From contig CAIKOJ010000112.1 of assembly GCA_903829015.1 (NCBI GenBank), positions 1-49,134 on the forward strand: a stretch of 49,134 nucleotides of DNA, given 5' to 3'. A program made the position numbers and the translations under genes. Of the stretch, positions 1-10,421 are shown piece by piece. The stretch is from an uncultured Bacteroidota bacterium. GTDB taxonomy: Bacteria > Bacteroidota > Bacteroidia > Chitinophagales > Chitinophagaceae. The notes beneath the pieces were generated by a model, which was given only the letters and a program-made list of their open reading frames with translations, was not told where the DNA came from and ran no database searches. How positions within the stretch are numbered: the first letter of the stretch is position 1; the number at the start of each line of letters is the position of its first letter.

Positions 1-41
1 ACCAAAAGCAGCTTTTTCAATGCATTACGTTTTGATATCAA
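1..41 (-). CDS. 5' end of a truncated NHL-repeat-type secreted protein gene (runs off left edge)
   Basis: Only the first 13 codons are in the window, starting with a TTG at 39-41 and reading leftwards (MISKRNALKKLLL...). They match codon for codon the start of the NHL-repeat protein whose TTG start lies at 20021-20023, and the upstream DNA matches as well. By homology this should be a second secreted beta-propeller protein with a basic n-region and a hydrophobic signal peptide core. The rest of the gene is outside the window, so the propeller and the sorting domain are inferred. It could also be a truncated copy. Confidence 0.55.
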   Translation of the reverse strand, partial: MISKRNALKKLLL

Positions 42-230
42 CTCTAATGAATCTCATATTATGTATAATGGAGTTCCTACCGGTGGTGGAGTTGCAGACT
101 TAAATATAGTTCCAACAGGCAACCCTGCTATATATATGATGGTGTACTACAAGCATTGAGGCAATTCGTGTTCGTTCGTAGGTAATTCATAAGTTAAGTT
201 TAAAATGGTAAGTGTTACTAAGTAAAGTTA
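1..230. repeat. Direct repeat copy A: NHL gene head plus upstream region
   Basis: This segment is nearly identical to 19983-20210. I see a C/A difference at about 123, a 2-bp TA insertion in the TATATATA run at about 130-138, and an A/C difference at about 211. Similarity stops abruptly after GTTAG near 229. The repeat covers the first codons of a minus-strand gene and about 190 bp of its upstream region, and it extends off the left edge. It looks like a recent duplication or gene conversion. Confidence 0.9.
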
Positions 231-283
231 GACAATAAGCAATATGAAAACAACAGATCTAAAACGTATTTGGTTTGTTAAAC

Positions 284-316
284 AAAAAAAGGGTTCCATC
301 TAAATGAAACCCTTTT
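284..316 (-). terminator. Rho-independent terminator after the 365-8737 gene
   Basis: Read on the minus strand, AAAGGGTTTCAT and ATGGAACCCTTT form a hairpin with a 4-nt loop, followed by a run of seven T. It lies about 50 bp beyond the stop of the giant minus-strand gene, as expected for its terminator. An A-rich stretch on the other side makes it partly bidirectional. Confidence 0.8.
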
Positions 317-364
317 TCCTGCGCTCCCATATATTAAAGAGCACACCTTAATATGATCAACAGA

Positions 365-3300
365 TTATTGTTTCACAACAACATGCAATACCTGTTTTTC
401 TTCATTGGTACGAATGCTGAGCAGGTACATTCCGTTGGCTGCATTGTTCAGCCTGATCTCGTGTTCCAGAATACCGTTGCGCACTGTTATCTGTTCAGTA
501 TAAACCACCTGGCCCAGCAGATTAGATAGCTCTAACCATACAGGCTGCTCATCCAGTTCTTCCAGGTTACCCTTAATGGTAAAGATACCCTGGTTGGGGT
601 TCGGAGCCAAAGTAACTGCACCACCGTTAGCAGTCGCCGCCGCCACACTGCGGTGCCCTGTTGCTGTTACAGCCACAGTATGCACACCAAAACAGCCGGT
701 TGTCAGTGTATAAGAGATCATGGTGCTGCCCAGTGCCACACCGGCTACTACACCTGAAGTAGTCCCTACCGTAGCAATTGATGGCAAACTGCTGCTCCAT
801 GTTCCACCTGCTATTGATCCCGTAAGCGTTATAGTTGACGCCGGAGCAACAGTATAAATTGATCCGGTTACAGTTGGAGTTGGGTTAACAACAATTGTAG
901 CACTGCCAGACATATTGCTTGCACAACTGGTCGATGACATATAGCCTACCGCTGTATAAGTACCCGCTGTAGTAAACAATCCGAAATCAATAGCCGAACC
1001 TGTACCTGTAATAGTGCTGCCCACCAACGTAGTACCTCTGTATAATTTATAAACCACGCCTACACTGGAGCTGCTCAACCCTATATGCACACCTGCACCA
1101 CCAGCGCAATAGCTGCCACCACCGGTAACAGTGAATACCGTTGGTACCGGATAAAAAGTGATAATGGCGCTGCCCAGCATATTTGCACTGCACGATGTGC
1201 TCGCAAATGTGCCAAGCACCGTATATGTACCTCCAACTGTCTGCGCACCAAAGTCTATAGCAGTACCAATACCCGCGATCGGAGAACCTACCGGAGTAGT
1301 ACCAAGGTACAACTGGTAGTTAACACCCGTTGCCGATGCCACCAGTCCGATATGTACACCCGGACTGCCTGCACACATGGTACCACCACCCGTTACATTG
1401 ATCAATGCCGGTGCCACATTCACAACAATTGTTGCCGTGCCGTACATGGTATTCACACAGCCGGTAGATGTATTGGTTCCTTTTGCAGTATAAGTACCCG
1501 CAACCAGGAAGGCACCAAAATCAATTGCTGCACCTGTACCCGCCACTGAAGTACCCACTAAAGTAGTACCTCTGTACAACTGATAGCTAACACCTACAAC
1601 CGAATTATTCAAACCAATATGCAGACCCGAACCGCCCGAGCAGGTTGTTCCGCCGCCATTAATAGTATCCACTCTTGGCAATGCACTGATCGTAACCGTT
1701 GCGGAGCCAGTCATGGTAGTCTGGCACGTAGTGCTGGTGCTGGTAGCACGCACAGTATAAGTACCTGCCGCTGTCTTCAACCCAAATGATAAAGCACCAC
1801 CTGAACCAGACAACGGACTACCTACCGGAGTTGTACCATTAAGCAATTGATACAACACTCCTACCTGAGAACCCGACAAGCCAACAGCAACACCCGAACC
1901 ACCTGAGCAATACGTGCCGCCACCGGTAACAAAGTAAGCCGTAGGTGCCGCATTCACTATGATAGTTGCAGTACCAGCCATAGTACTAACACAACCTGTG
2001 GTAGCATTTGTAGCCTTCACTGTATAGGCTCCGGCAATAGTCTGCAATCCAAAATCAAGACCAGCAGTTGAACCCGCCATTGCAGGGCCCACAGCTGTTG
2101 TGCCTCTGTATAACTGATAGTTCACACCGGAAGTACTTCCCGACAAATAAACATGCAATCCTGAAGTGCCGGCACACATGGTACCACCACCCGTAACTGA
2201 AAACATGGTTGGCAGCGGATTCACTGTGATCACTGCGCTGCCGGTCATAGCATTGGTACAAGGTGTTCCCGCATACACTGCAGTCACAGTATATGTGCCT
2301 GCAATTGTCTGTAATCCAAAACTAAGACCGGCACCGGTACCTGCAACCGCAGCGCCTACTGCTGTAGTGCCACGATATAATTGGTAAACAACACCAGTAT
2401 TAGAACCCGACAACCCAACAGGCATACCTGTACCTCCTGTACAGTATCCGCCGCCGCCTGTTACATTATAAGCCGTAGGCGGAGCCAATGCAGTGATCAC
2501 CGCACTGCCATACATATTATTTACACAGCCAGTAGCTGTGCTGGTAGCCACCACCGTATAAGTGCCTGCTGTAGTAAATACACCAAAATCCAGAGCCGCA
2601 CCCGTACCCGACAGCGCACTGCCTACCGGTGTAGTTCCTCTGAACAACTGATATGAAACACCTCCTATAGAACCACTCAGACCCACATGCAATCCCGGGC
2701 CTGCGCAGTAACCACCGCCACCCGTTACACTATACACCGTTGGCAATGGATTAACCACCACAGTTACAGAACCCGTCATTGTATTGATACATCCTGTTGT
2801 GGCATTCGTAGCTTTTACTGTATATGTTCCCGCAACTGTCTGCAAACCAAAACTGATCGCACTACCGGTACCTGCTACTGCAGTTCCAACAGGCAGACTG
2901 GCTCTGTACAATTGGTAATTCACACCTGCATCAGAATTCGAAACTCCGATAGCAACACCAGTACCACCGGTGCAGTAACCTCCACCACCTGTAAGCGTAT
3001 AGGCTGTTGGCAGCGGATTAACCACCACCGTTACACTGCCCGTCATTGTATTCGTACATCCGGTAGTAGTGTTTGTTCCTACTACTGTATAAACACCAGC
3101 CACTGTCTGCAAACCGAAGTTCACCAAAGCACCGGTTCCCACGAGCACAGCACCGACTGCGGTAGTGCCGCGGTATAGCTGATACCTGATAGATGGCTGC
3201 GAAGCCGCAAGGCCCACAGCAACACCTGCACCACCGGCGCAGAAACTACCGCCGCCGGTCATCGTAAATTGTAATGGAAGTGCATTGATCGATACGGTAA

Positions 3301-6300
3301 CGCTGCCTGTCATATTGCTGGTACAGCCGGTGGTTGCATTGGTACCTGTAGCGGTATAAACACCCGCCGCAGTCTGCAATCCAAAATCAAGCGCAGAACC
3401 AATTCCCGCAACAGGGCTGCCTACCGCAACACCACCCAAATACAATTGATAGTTGATACCTGCCACAGACGCTACTAATCCAACATGAACACCACTGCCA
3501 CCCAAACAATAAGCCCCTCCTCCCGACATTGGGATAGAAGCAGGTAAAGGATTAATTGAAACAGTAACGCTACCCGTCATAGTGTTCACACATCCTGTTG
3601 TTGCGTCTGTTGCTTTAACTGTATATGAACCTGCCGTTGTGAACGAACCCAACACAAGCGCAGAGCCGGTACCTGCAACCGAAGTTCCTACCGCCGCAGT
3701 ACCCAGATAAACCTGATAGTTAACGCCCGTCTGCGAACTTGCCAAACCTATTGCTGCGCCTGTACCACCAGCGCAATATCCGCCACCACCTGTTACAGTA
3801 TATGCAATCGGCAATGCATTGATAACAATAGTAGCACTGCCAGTCATTGTATTCATACAACCGGTAGCAGTATTTGTAGCCACAACTGTATAAATTCCCG
3901 CAGTTGCAAACGTGCCAAAAGTTATTGCACTACCAGTGCCACTAACCGGACTACCCACAGCAATCGTACTGTTGTATAACTGATAAACAACACCAGTCTG
4001 AGAACCGCTCAGATAAATAGGCAACCCTGCTCCACCAAAACATATAGGCCCACCTCCCAAAACATTATATGCTGTTGGAAGCGGATTAATTGTTATAACA
4101 ACACTACCGGTCATATTATTGGTACATCCCGTTGTATTGTTCATTGCAACTACTGTATAAGTACCAGCTGCAGTTTGCAATCCAAAATCAAGTGCCGCAC
4201 CCGTACCTGCTACCGGTGAACCAACTACTGTTGCACCCATGTACAACTGATAATCTACACCTGTAGTAGAATTGCTCAAACCCACATGCACACCCGTACC
4301 GCCAAGGCAGTAGCTACCGCCACCTGTTACAGTGTATGGAGTAGGCAACGGATCAATAGTAATCACAGCACTACCCGTCATGTTAGACGAACAAGCGCTG
4401 ATAGTACCCACTACTGTATAAGTACCGGCCAATGTTTGCGCTCCGAAATCAAGAGCCGCACCTGTTCCTGCCATTGCGCTGCCTATCGCAGTAGCACCAT
4501 TGAATAATTGGTAGCTAGTACCAATATCAGAATTGCTCAAACCTATATGAACACCAGTACCTCCTGCACAATAATTACCACCACCAGTTACTGTATATAT
4601 ATTCGGTAAACCAATTGTACTCACAACTGCACTTCCTGTCATATTGCTGTTACAGCCTGTAGATGTATTAGTTGCAATCACAGTGTAGGTGCCAACACCC
4701 GACTGCAATCCGAAACTGATAGGGAAGCCGGTTCCGGCAACTGCACTACCTATTATTGTTGCACCTAAATACAACTGATAACTTACTCCAATAGCCGAAC
4801 CGCTCAGCCCTACCGGAGCACCTGCACCACCGGTACAATAACTGCCGCCACCTGTTACATTAAATACCGCAGGCAATGGCTCAATTGTAATCACCGCACT
4901 ACCCGACATATTTGATGTACATCCTGTAGTTGCATTTGTTGCTTTAACTGTATATGTTCCTGCTCCTGTAAACAATCCGAAATTGAATGTAATACCTGTA
5001 CCCGCAAATGGAGCACCTATTGGTGTTGTACCAAGGTACAATTGGTAGTTAACCCCAATATCTGAATTACTCAGACCAACCGGCTCGCCGCCACCACCAA
5101 AGCAATAGCCGCCACCACCTGTTACTGCATAAACCGTAGGTGCTGTATTTACATTTACAACTGCACTGCCATTCATCACTGCCGTACAAGCCGTTGATGA
5201 GTTAGTGGCAACAACTGTATATACACCTCCTATTGTCTGCAAACCGAAAGACAGAGCTCCACCTGTTCCCGAAATTGTAGTACCGGAAACCAATACACCA
5301 CTTCTATATAACTGATAATAGAATCCCGGATCAGAGCCGCTTAAACCTACTGCAACGCCTGTGCCTCCTGCACAATATCCGCCACCGCCTGTTACATTAA
5401 ATAAATTAGGTGCAGGGTAAACAGTGATATTTGCAGTGCCCAACATGGTTGTTGCGCAACGGGTAAGCGCATCAGTACCAATAACTGAGTAAGACCCTGT
5501 TACTGTCTGTGGTCCGAAGCTCATGGCAAAACCTGTACCTGGCAAAGGCAGACCAATCGCTGTGGCGCCTCTGTATAATTGATAATCGATACCTACCGCA
5601 GAACCCGTTAGGCCAACAACAATACCTGTTGTACCGGCACACATACTGCCACCACCCGTTACAGTGATCATAGCAGGCACCGGATGAACCGTTACGATCA
5701 CAGTTGCGTTACAACCGCTGCCGATAGAATAACTTACTGTTGTAAACCCAGGAGAAACACCTGCTACTACACCAGATGTAGCACCAACTGATGCAATTGT
5801 GGGGTTACTACTGGTCCAGATCCCACCGGTTGGTGTGCTACTTAAAGTTGATGTAGAACCAGTACACACCGCTGGCAAGCCAGTAATGCCACTCGCACCA
5901 AAACTTACTGTTACCGTAACATACGCGAAACAGCCTCCTGTCATCGTATATGTAATATCTGAAGTTCCTGTAGCCACACCGGTAACCAATCCGGTACCAG
6001 CGCCTACGGTAGCAACCGTAGGGTTACCACTGCTCCATACACCGCCCGCAGGTGATGCACTCAATAAAGATGTATTACCTGTACATAAAGAAAGACTGCC
6101 TGTTATAGGGCCGGTAAGACCATTAACCGTAACCGGGAATGTTACGAAACAGCCAGCTCCCATAGAATAAGTTATTGTTGCCACACCACCCGAGAGACCG
6201 CTTACCAAACCTGTTGTTGGTCCCACACTGGCTATACCCGGTGCGTTCGACGACCACGTACCACCAGATGTTGGGTTGGTCAGTGTAGTTGTTGCACCCA

Positions 6301-8737
6301 CGCATATTGTCGCAACACCGTTGATCGCCGTAAGGGTATTTACCGTTACGGTCGCTGTCGAATAGCAGGTACCGCCAAAAGTATAAGTAATGTCTGTAGT
6401 ACCGGTTGAGACACCCGTTACTACCCCACTCGCAGAGCCTACAGTAGCCACCGCAGGCACATTGCTGATCCACGTACCACCCGATGGTGATGAACTCAAT
6501 GTACTCGCAGAACCAGTGCAAAGGCCCAGCAATCCGCTGATGCCGCTTGGCGATGAATTCACATTAACCGTAGTTGCCACAAAGCATCCACCAGCCATTG
6601 TATAAGTAATGCCTGCTGCACCGCTGGCAACACCCAGCACAATACCTGTCGAAGATCCCACTTGGGCGATCGCAGAGTTGCTGCTGGTCCAGGTACCGCC
6701 GGCTGGTGTAGAATTCAATGTAGTTGTAAGACCCACACAAACAGATGTAGTACCTGTAATAGATGAAGCCCCAGCAGATACCGTTACCTGCTGACTAACA
6801 AAACAGCCGCCTGTAAGTGTATAAGTGATATCGGCAACACCAACGCCTGCACCGGTTACCAAACCGGTACCCGATCCAACTGAAGCAATCGCTGGGTTGC
6901 TACTGGTCCACACACCACCACCGGGTGTTGAGCCCAATGTTGATGTACCACCAGTACAAAGTGCGAACGTGCCTGTAATAGCGGACGGTCCGGTGGTAAC
7001 ATTAAGTGTGGCAGTAGCCACACATCCCGGACTATAAGTATAAGAGATAACTGTTGAGCCGGCAGACAAAGCAGAAGCCACACCGGAAGCCGAACCGATC
7101 GATGCTACTGCGGTGTTGCTGCTCGTCCAGGTACCTCCGGGCCATGTATCTGTAAACGTTTGTGTACTTCCCGTACACAGAGATGCAGTAGCAGGCGATA
7201 CATTCAGATTGTAAACGAAAGTCACCGGAGTCGACGCAATACCATTGGCAACAACCTCCAGCGAGTAAGTACCCGCAGGCACTGAACCCGGAATGCTGAA
7301 AGTCACAGTATCAGCGGCAGCACCTCTTTTCACGCCCGTGCTGTTCCAGTTAAATGTCTTTGTGTAATAAACGTTGGTACCAGATGTAAGCCGGATCAGC
7401 GGATAGTTAGATGCGTTCTGCCAGTCATCGCCGTAGCAGGCACCTTCAGATATACCGTTAAACAAAGTACCCGTTGCCACAAATGTATCGCAGTTAGTTC
7501 TGCTGATTGTACTCACCGTTGGCTTGCCTGCTGCAAGTGGTGATCCTGCCGGTGTATATATATAATAACGTGTACCTGTCTGGTAAGAGTATAACACCGA
7601 TCCATCGGGCAGATCCAGCAGATTTGATATAAACACCTGCGCGCCAAATGTCAGCCCACCCATTGGTGCATTGATCTGAGTGAAGGTGTTGGTGAGATAA
7701 TCAAATTCGTAGTATGCGGTTGGCGTAGGAAAGTGGTTACCGGATGTAGGTACTGGTGATACCGGACAAAGTATTTTGCCGTTTACCATCATAGCGCCTG
7801 GTGCATCTGGCTGTCCCTGAGCACTAGGTATCGTCGGACCTGCGGCCCAAGTACCTGGTGCTGTTGTACCCGATGGTGTGTAATATGCAGTAGCACCTGT
7901 AGAACCCAAAAAGAAAGCCCTTCCATCTGGTAGCAGGAAGCCCGCACCTGTTTCAAAACCAAACGGATCGAACAACGCAACCGGGCATACAGCATCATTT
8001 ATCCATGTACCTGTAGATGGTATGTAGCGCTCAGATGTTGGACCGTAGTTGTCCAGAAACAGGATACTGTTATCAGGCAGTTTCACCCATGCAGCTTCAT
8101 TATCCCAGCGCAGGCAGTTTGGTGCCGCAGCATATGTATTGGTAGCTGGGTCCCATATCTTATTGTTAAATCCCGCCTGCCCCTGTAGTACTTTACCATC
8201 TGGTAGTATCTCTGAGTTACCATCAGATATGAACATACCCGGAGCCGGAGTAGCTGTCCAGGCGTTGGTTACAGGGTTGTACACCTCGCCCGCAGAGCCA
8301 CCGGCACCGTATTCGCCGCCAGCCACATAAAGCCTTCCGTCTCTCAGCACCTGCGATGAAAAGTACAAACGGTCGTTGATCATCGGTGCAGTTTGCGACC
8401 ATGTTCCGTTTATGTAACTGCCACTTGCATTGGGCGTAAGTTTATCCCATATTTTACCCTGGCCACCACCTGAGCGGCTCTTGCACAGCACCGTTCCATC
8501 GCTCATCAGTATCATCACACCTCCATTTTGATCGGGCGCAAGATTTGCCACAGGTGTCCAGGTTCCAACCTGTCCAAAAGATTGTTTACTGCCCATAAGC
8601 AGCACAAACAGTAGCAGCACACCTGCAACTGTTTTCAGTGGTTGGCGATAAAATGCCAAACGTCCCGCAGCGCCATTCTGGTTTATGGGTTCAACAGCAC
8701 AACTCCCCGATTTAGATACACGTAGATCTATCCTCAT
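365..8737 (-). CDS. Giant T9SS-secreted protein: kelch-like propeller, BIG2 domains and 18 Ig-like repeats
   Basis: About 2,790 residues. An N-terminal signal peptide has its hydrophobic core at about residues 41-48 and ends near FGQ at residue 56. Residues ~57-515 form a kelch/galactose-oxidase-like propeller (repeated LPDG, GGxY and 'W' motifs) with a C-terminal early-set domain (FNGISEGACYGDDWQ). Residues ~515-1020 hold seven BIG2-like domains of ~73 residues, each with CTG...GGxWTSSN...G. Residues ~1020-2620 hold 18 tandem ~89-residue Ig-like units, each with a conserved Cys pair (GGGxYC and TGC). One more BIG2 domain and a T9SS type A sorting domain (APNPNQG...NGMYLLSI) end the protein. 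The likely role is a cell-surface adhesin or stalk; this is inference. No Tyr-His pair typical of copper-radical oxidases is visible in the propeller, so catalysis is doubtful. An in-frame TTG at 8762-8764 is an alternative start, but the ATG at 8735-8737 gives a normal start. Confidence 0.9.
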   Translation of the reverse strand: MRIDLRVSKSGSCAVEPINQNGAAGRLAFYRQPLKTVAGVLLLFVLLMGSKQSFGQVGTWTPVANLAPDQNGGVMILMSDGTVLCKSRSGGGQGKIWDKLTPNASGSYINGTWSQTAPMINDRLYFSSQVLRDGRLYVAGGEYGAGGSAGEVYNPVTNAWTATPAPGMFISDGNSEILPDGKVLQGQAGFNNKIWDPATNTYAAAPNCLRWDNEAAWVKLPDNSILFLDNYGPTSERYIPSTGTWINDAVCPVALFDPFGFETGAGFLLPDGRAFFLGSTGATAYYTPSGTTAPGTWAAGPTIPSAQGQPDAPGAMMVNGKILCPVSPVPTSGNHFPTPTAYYEFDYLTNTFTQINAPMGGLTFGAQVFISNLLDLPDGSVLYSYQTGTRYYIYTPAGSPLAAGKPTVSTISRTNCDTFVATGTLFNGISEGACYGDDWQNASNYPLIRLTSGTNVYYTKTFNWNSTGVKRGAAADTVTFSIPGSVPAGTYSLEVVANGIASTPVTFVYNLNVSPATASLCTGSTQTFTDTWPGGTWTSSNTAVASIGSASGVASALSAGSTVISYTYSPGCVATATLNVTTGPSAITGTFALCTGGTSTLGSTPGGGVWTSSNPAIASVGSGTGLVTGAGVGVADITYTLTGGCFVSQQVTVSAGASSITGTTSVCVGLTTTLNSTPAGGTWTSSNSAIAQVGSSTGIVLGVASGAAGITYTMAGGCFVATTVNVNSSPSGISGLLGLCTGSASTLSSSPSGGTWISNVPAVATVGSASGVVTGVSTGTTDITYTFGGTCYSTATVTVNTLTAINGVATICVGATTTLTNPTSGGTWSSNAPGIASVGPTTGLVSGLSGGVATITYSMGAGCFVTFPVTVNGLTGPITGSLSLCTGNTSLLSASPAGGVWSSGNPTVATVGAGTGLVTGVATGTSDITYTMTGGCFAYVTVTVSFGASGITGLPAVCTGSTSTLSSTPTGGIWTSSNPTIASVGATSGVVAGVSPGFTTVSYSIGSGCNATVIVTVHPVPAMITVTGGGSMCAGTTGIVVGLTGSAVGIDYQLYRGATAIGLPLPGTGFAMSFGPQTVTGSYSVIGTDALTRCATTMLGTANITVYPAPNLFNVTGGGGYCAGGTGVAVGLSGSDPGFYYQLYRSGVLVSGTTISGTGGALSFGLQTIGGVYTVVATNSSTACTAVMNGSAVVNVNTAPTVYAVTGGGGYCFGGGGEPVGLSNSDIGVNYQLYLGTTPIGAPFAGTGITFNFGLFTGAGTYTVKATNATTGCTSNMSGSAVITIEPLPAVFNVTGGGSYCTGGAGAPVGLSGSAIGVSYQLYLGATIIGSAVAGTGFPISFGLQSGVGTYTVIATNTSTGCNSNMTGSAVVSTIGLPNIYTVTGGGNYCAGGTGVHIGLSNSDIGTSYQLFNGATAIGSAMAGTGAALDFGAQTLAGTYTVVGTISACSSNMTGSAVITIDPLPTPYTVTGGGSYCLGGTGVHVGLSNSTTGVDYQLYMGATVVGSPVAGTGAALDFGLQTAAGTYTVVAMNNTTGCTNNMTGSVVITINPLPTAYNVLGGGPICFGGAGLPIYLSGSQTGVVYQLYNSTIAVGSPVSGTGSAITFGTFATAGIYTVVATNTATGCMNTMTGSATIVINALPIAYTVTGGGGYCAGGTGAAIGLASSQTGVNYQVYLGTAAVGTSVAGTGSALVLGSFTTAGSYTVKATDATTGCVNTMTGSVTVSINPLPASIPMSGGGAYCLGGSGVHVGLVASVAGINYQLYLGGVAVGSPVAGIGSALDFGLQTAAGVYTATGTNATTGCTSNMTGSVTVSINALPLQFTMTGGGSFCAGGAGVAVGLAASQPSIRYQLYRGTTAVGAVLVGTGALVNFGLQTVAGVYTVVGTNTTTGCTNTMTGSVTVVVNPLPTAYTLTGGGGYCTGGTGVAIGVSNSDAGVNYQLYRASLPVGTAVAGTGSAISFGLQTVAGTYTVKATNATTGCINTMTGSVTVVVNPLPTVYSVTGGGGYCAGPGLHVGLSGSIGGVSYQLFRGTTPVGSALSGTGAALDFGVFTTAGTYTVVATSTATGCVNNMYGSAVITALAPPTAYNVTGGGGYCTGGTGMPVGLSGSNTGVVYQLYRGTTAVGAAVAGTGAGLSFGLQTIAGTYTVTAVYAGTPCTNAMTGSAVITVNPLPTMFSVTGGGTMCAGTSGLHVYLSGSTSGVNYQLYRGTTAVGPAMAGSTAGLDFGLQTIAGAYTVKATNATTGCVSTMAGTATIIVNAAPTAYFVTGGGTYCSGGSGVAVGLSGSQVGVLYQLLNGTTPVGSPLSGSGGALSFGLKTAAGTYTVRATSTSTTCQTTMTGSATVTISALPRVDTINGGGTTCSGGSGLHIGLNNSVVGVSYQLYRGTTLVGTSVAGTGAAIDFGAFLVAGTYTAKGTNTSTGCVNTMYGTATIVVNVAPALINVTGGGTMCAGSPGVHIGLVASATGVNYQLYLGTTPVGSPIAGIGTAIDFGAQTVGGTYTVLGTFASTSCSANMLGSAIITFYPVPTVFTVTGGGSYCAGGAGVHIGLSSSSVGVVYKLYRGTTLVGSTITGTGSAIDFGLFTTAGTYTAVGYMSSTSCASNMSGSATIVVNPTPTVTGSIYTVAPASTITLTGSIAGGTWSSSLPSIATVGTTSGVVAGVALGSTMISYTLTTGCFGVHTVAVTATGHRSVAAATANGGAVTLAPNPNQGIFTIKGNLEELDEQPVWLELSNLLGQVVYTEQITVRNGILEHEIRLNNAANGMYLLSIRTNEEKQVLHVVVKQ
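870..5680 (-). repeat. 18 tandem ~267-bp units encoding an ~89-residue Ig-like domain
   Basis: Each unit encodes TVTGGGxYCxGGTGVxVGL, then YQLYxGxTxVG, GTGxAxxFGLQT, AGTYTVxATN and TGCxNxMTGSAV. I count 18 copies by the GGG...C motif. Two cysteines per unit, about 60 residues apart, suggest one intradomain disulfide. A minority variant has GPGLHVGL or GLHVYL in place of GTGVAVGL. The same unit occurs 28 times in the second giant gene. Confidence 0.9.
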
Positions 8738-9040
8738 AAGTAAAAGGTTAAAAATTTTCAACAATATACAAGCTATAATTAACTAAAAGAATATACTTAC
8801 ACTAGTAATTTATTAAACCGCAAATTATATTTTCTCCGGAGCCCCTTCCGTTAACAAACCATTACCATTTCGAAGTTAAGGAAAATATTGAAGGGCAGAT
8901 GAGAATTATAAATATTTTTTTTAGGCGCCCTCTCCATGATTTACAATATCGCCACCCAACGCCAAAACCGGAAGTATTACAAACCAAAATAAACCCAAAC
9001 ACAGCAATCACATGCTATTATATCGCCATAAGTCCCCAAC

Positions 9041-9535
9041 CTATTTAATACAAAAAGCGATCCCCACCTGATTACTTCCTCTCACCACTGTAAAGCTATT
9101 CGCAAACCAGCCACTGTGTGTTATAGCGTCTATCGATACACCAAGACCTGTCAGCAACAAACCACCCAAAGCAACAAAATCCCATGTATTCACCTGTCCC
9201 GCACTTAGCTTGCTCTTCTTCGGCCTGCCGTTTCCATCATAGTTGATGCCAAGCACCGCCGCCGAAACACCAACCATCGAAACACCGGCTATCCTTGCCG
9301 GTCTGCCTATATGGCTCCTGTGCTGTGGTATATAAATAGTTGCATTTACCGATGGCTTCTGACTCAATTTACTTACCGAAACAACAGTACTGCTACGCTG
9401 CGGTACATCTGTACCGTTTGCTAATGGGGCTCCCTTGTACACTTCCTGTTCAGTATTGTTCTTCTCCGTGCCTACCGACTGTCCGCTAGCTGCTAAGTTG
9501 CCTATTATGCAAAGTATAAAAATCAGTTTTTTCAT
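9041..9535 (-). CDS. Hypothetical secreted or membrane protein, 164 aa
   Basis: I do not recognise the family. The ATG at 9533-9535 is chosen because MKKLIFILCIIGNLAASGQ is a clean signal peptide. A longer in-frame extension upstream would put 18 charged residues in front of it and is less likely. The mature part has a Thr/Ser-rich segment, then two hydrophobic stretches (IAGVSMVGVSAAVLGI at about residues 80-96 and FVALGGLLLTGLGVSI at about 120-135). These could be transmembrane hairpins, as in small Bacteroidota envelope proteins. It lies in its own transcription unit between the giant gene and a lipoprotein gene, both on the same strand. No sorting domain is present. Confidence 0.65.
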   Translation of the reverse strand: MKKLIFILCIIGNLAASGQSVGTEKNNTEQEVYKGAPLANGTDVPQRSSTVVSVSKLSQKPSVNATIYIPQHRSHIGRPARIAGVSMVGVSAAVLGINYDGNGRPKKSKLSAGQVNTWDFVALGGLLLTGLGVSIDAITHSGWFANSFTVVRGSNQVGIAFCIK

Positions 9536-9647
9536 TGTATCAAAATTTACTAGCAAACGTTTTCCCAAGTCCTGTATCTCGTCCTTCATTTGGAACTACT
9601 TAGTCAGCGGTCTACGAAAGGCGAAATAAATGCTTTAATGTCACTTT

Positions 9648-10403
9648 TCAGTCTTCATACATTATCCAGAAACGCTCGTAGTTGTCGCTTGTGGATTCTG
9701 TATGGGTACACGATGTGATTCTATTTTTAGTATCAAATGTGTATAAAAAACTATGCACCACTTTATCAAAGGGTGCTACATAAAAAGCAGACGCAATTAG
9801 GTTCCTATTGTGGGTTAGAGGCCTACCGTATTGTAGAAACTCCTGCAGATATATATAATCACCCGGAACATACTCTTTATCAGAGTAAAAGACATTATTG
9901 ATCGTTCCATTTGGGTGGTATTGTGTATCTGTGACGGTAATTGCATTGCCCCCATACCATGTGTATACGCGACTTCCAAAAGTTGGGTCAATTAGGATTT
10001 CATTACCTGAATAAGGTATTTGTTCTACTCTAGCATTAAAACCATCCCACCACCGCATAGTAACAATGTTACCGGTTGAGTTCAGAATAAATGTATCAGG
10101 TGAGTAAGCGATGCCGTTCATAAATCTGGTACGTGTTACACCCGAAGGAAAATAGTTAAATACGACCGAATCTATATTTGCACTGGGCGGCAATCTATAA
10201 AACCGAAAATTCTTAATGCTACCATCGGCGTTGTAATTAACATTCACTTCCGTTCTCTGTCCTGACGAAGGACGATTCTTATTAAAACTAGAATCAGTTA
10301 TATGTACAATTTTAGTAGAGCCCGAACTAACAGGCGATTTATGGCAAGCCATAGAAAGGCAAAAAGCCACACAAAACAATAACAAACTAATTTTCGGGTG
10401 CAT
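9648..10403 (-). CDS. Hypothetical lipoprotein, 251 aa
   Basis: The N-terminus has a short basic and hydrophobic stretch ending in the lipobox LSMAC (Cys20), so it is probably lipidated and anchored in an outer or inner membrane. The rest (residues 40-251) is rich in aromatic residues and short beta-strand patterns such as DGSIKNFRFYRLP and KNRITSCTH. These resemble the repeated strands of Bacteroidota RHS/YD-like or DUF-type lipoproteins, but I cannot name a family. A TATATTTG promoter element lies 19 bp before the ATG. It may be monocistronic. Confidence 0.75.
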   Translation of the reverse strand: MHPKISLLLFCVAFCLSMACHKSPVSSGSTKIVHITDSSFNKNRPSSGQRTEVNVNYNADGSIKNFRFYRLPPSANIDSVVFNYFPSGVTRTRFMNGIAYSPDTFILNSTGNIVTMRWWDGFNARVEQIPYSGNEILIDPTFGSRVYTWYGGNAITVTDTQYHPNGTINNVFYSDKEYVPGDYIYLQEFLQYGRPLTHNRNLIASAFYVAPFDKVVHSFLYTFDTKNRITSCTHTESTSDNYERFWIMYED

Positions 10404-10421
10404 ATAAAGATTTAGTTATAA

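Noticed and set aside
1085-7083. Many plus-strand open frames of 60-160 codons opposite the first giant gene
   Set aside because: They recur with the repeat period and have low-complexity composition; they are antisense shadows of the repeats.
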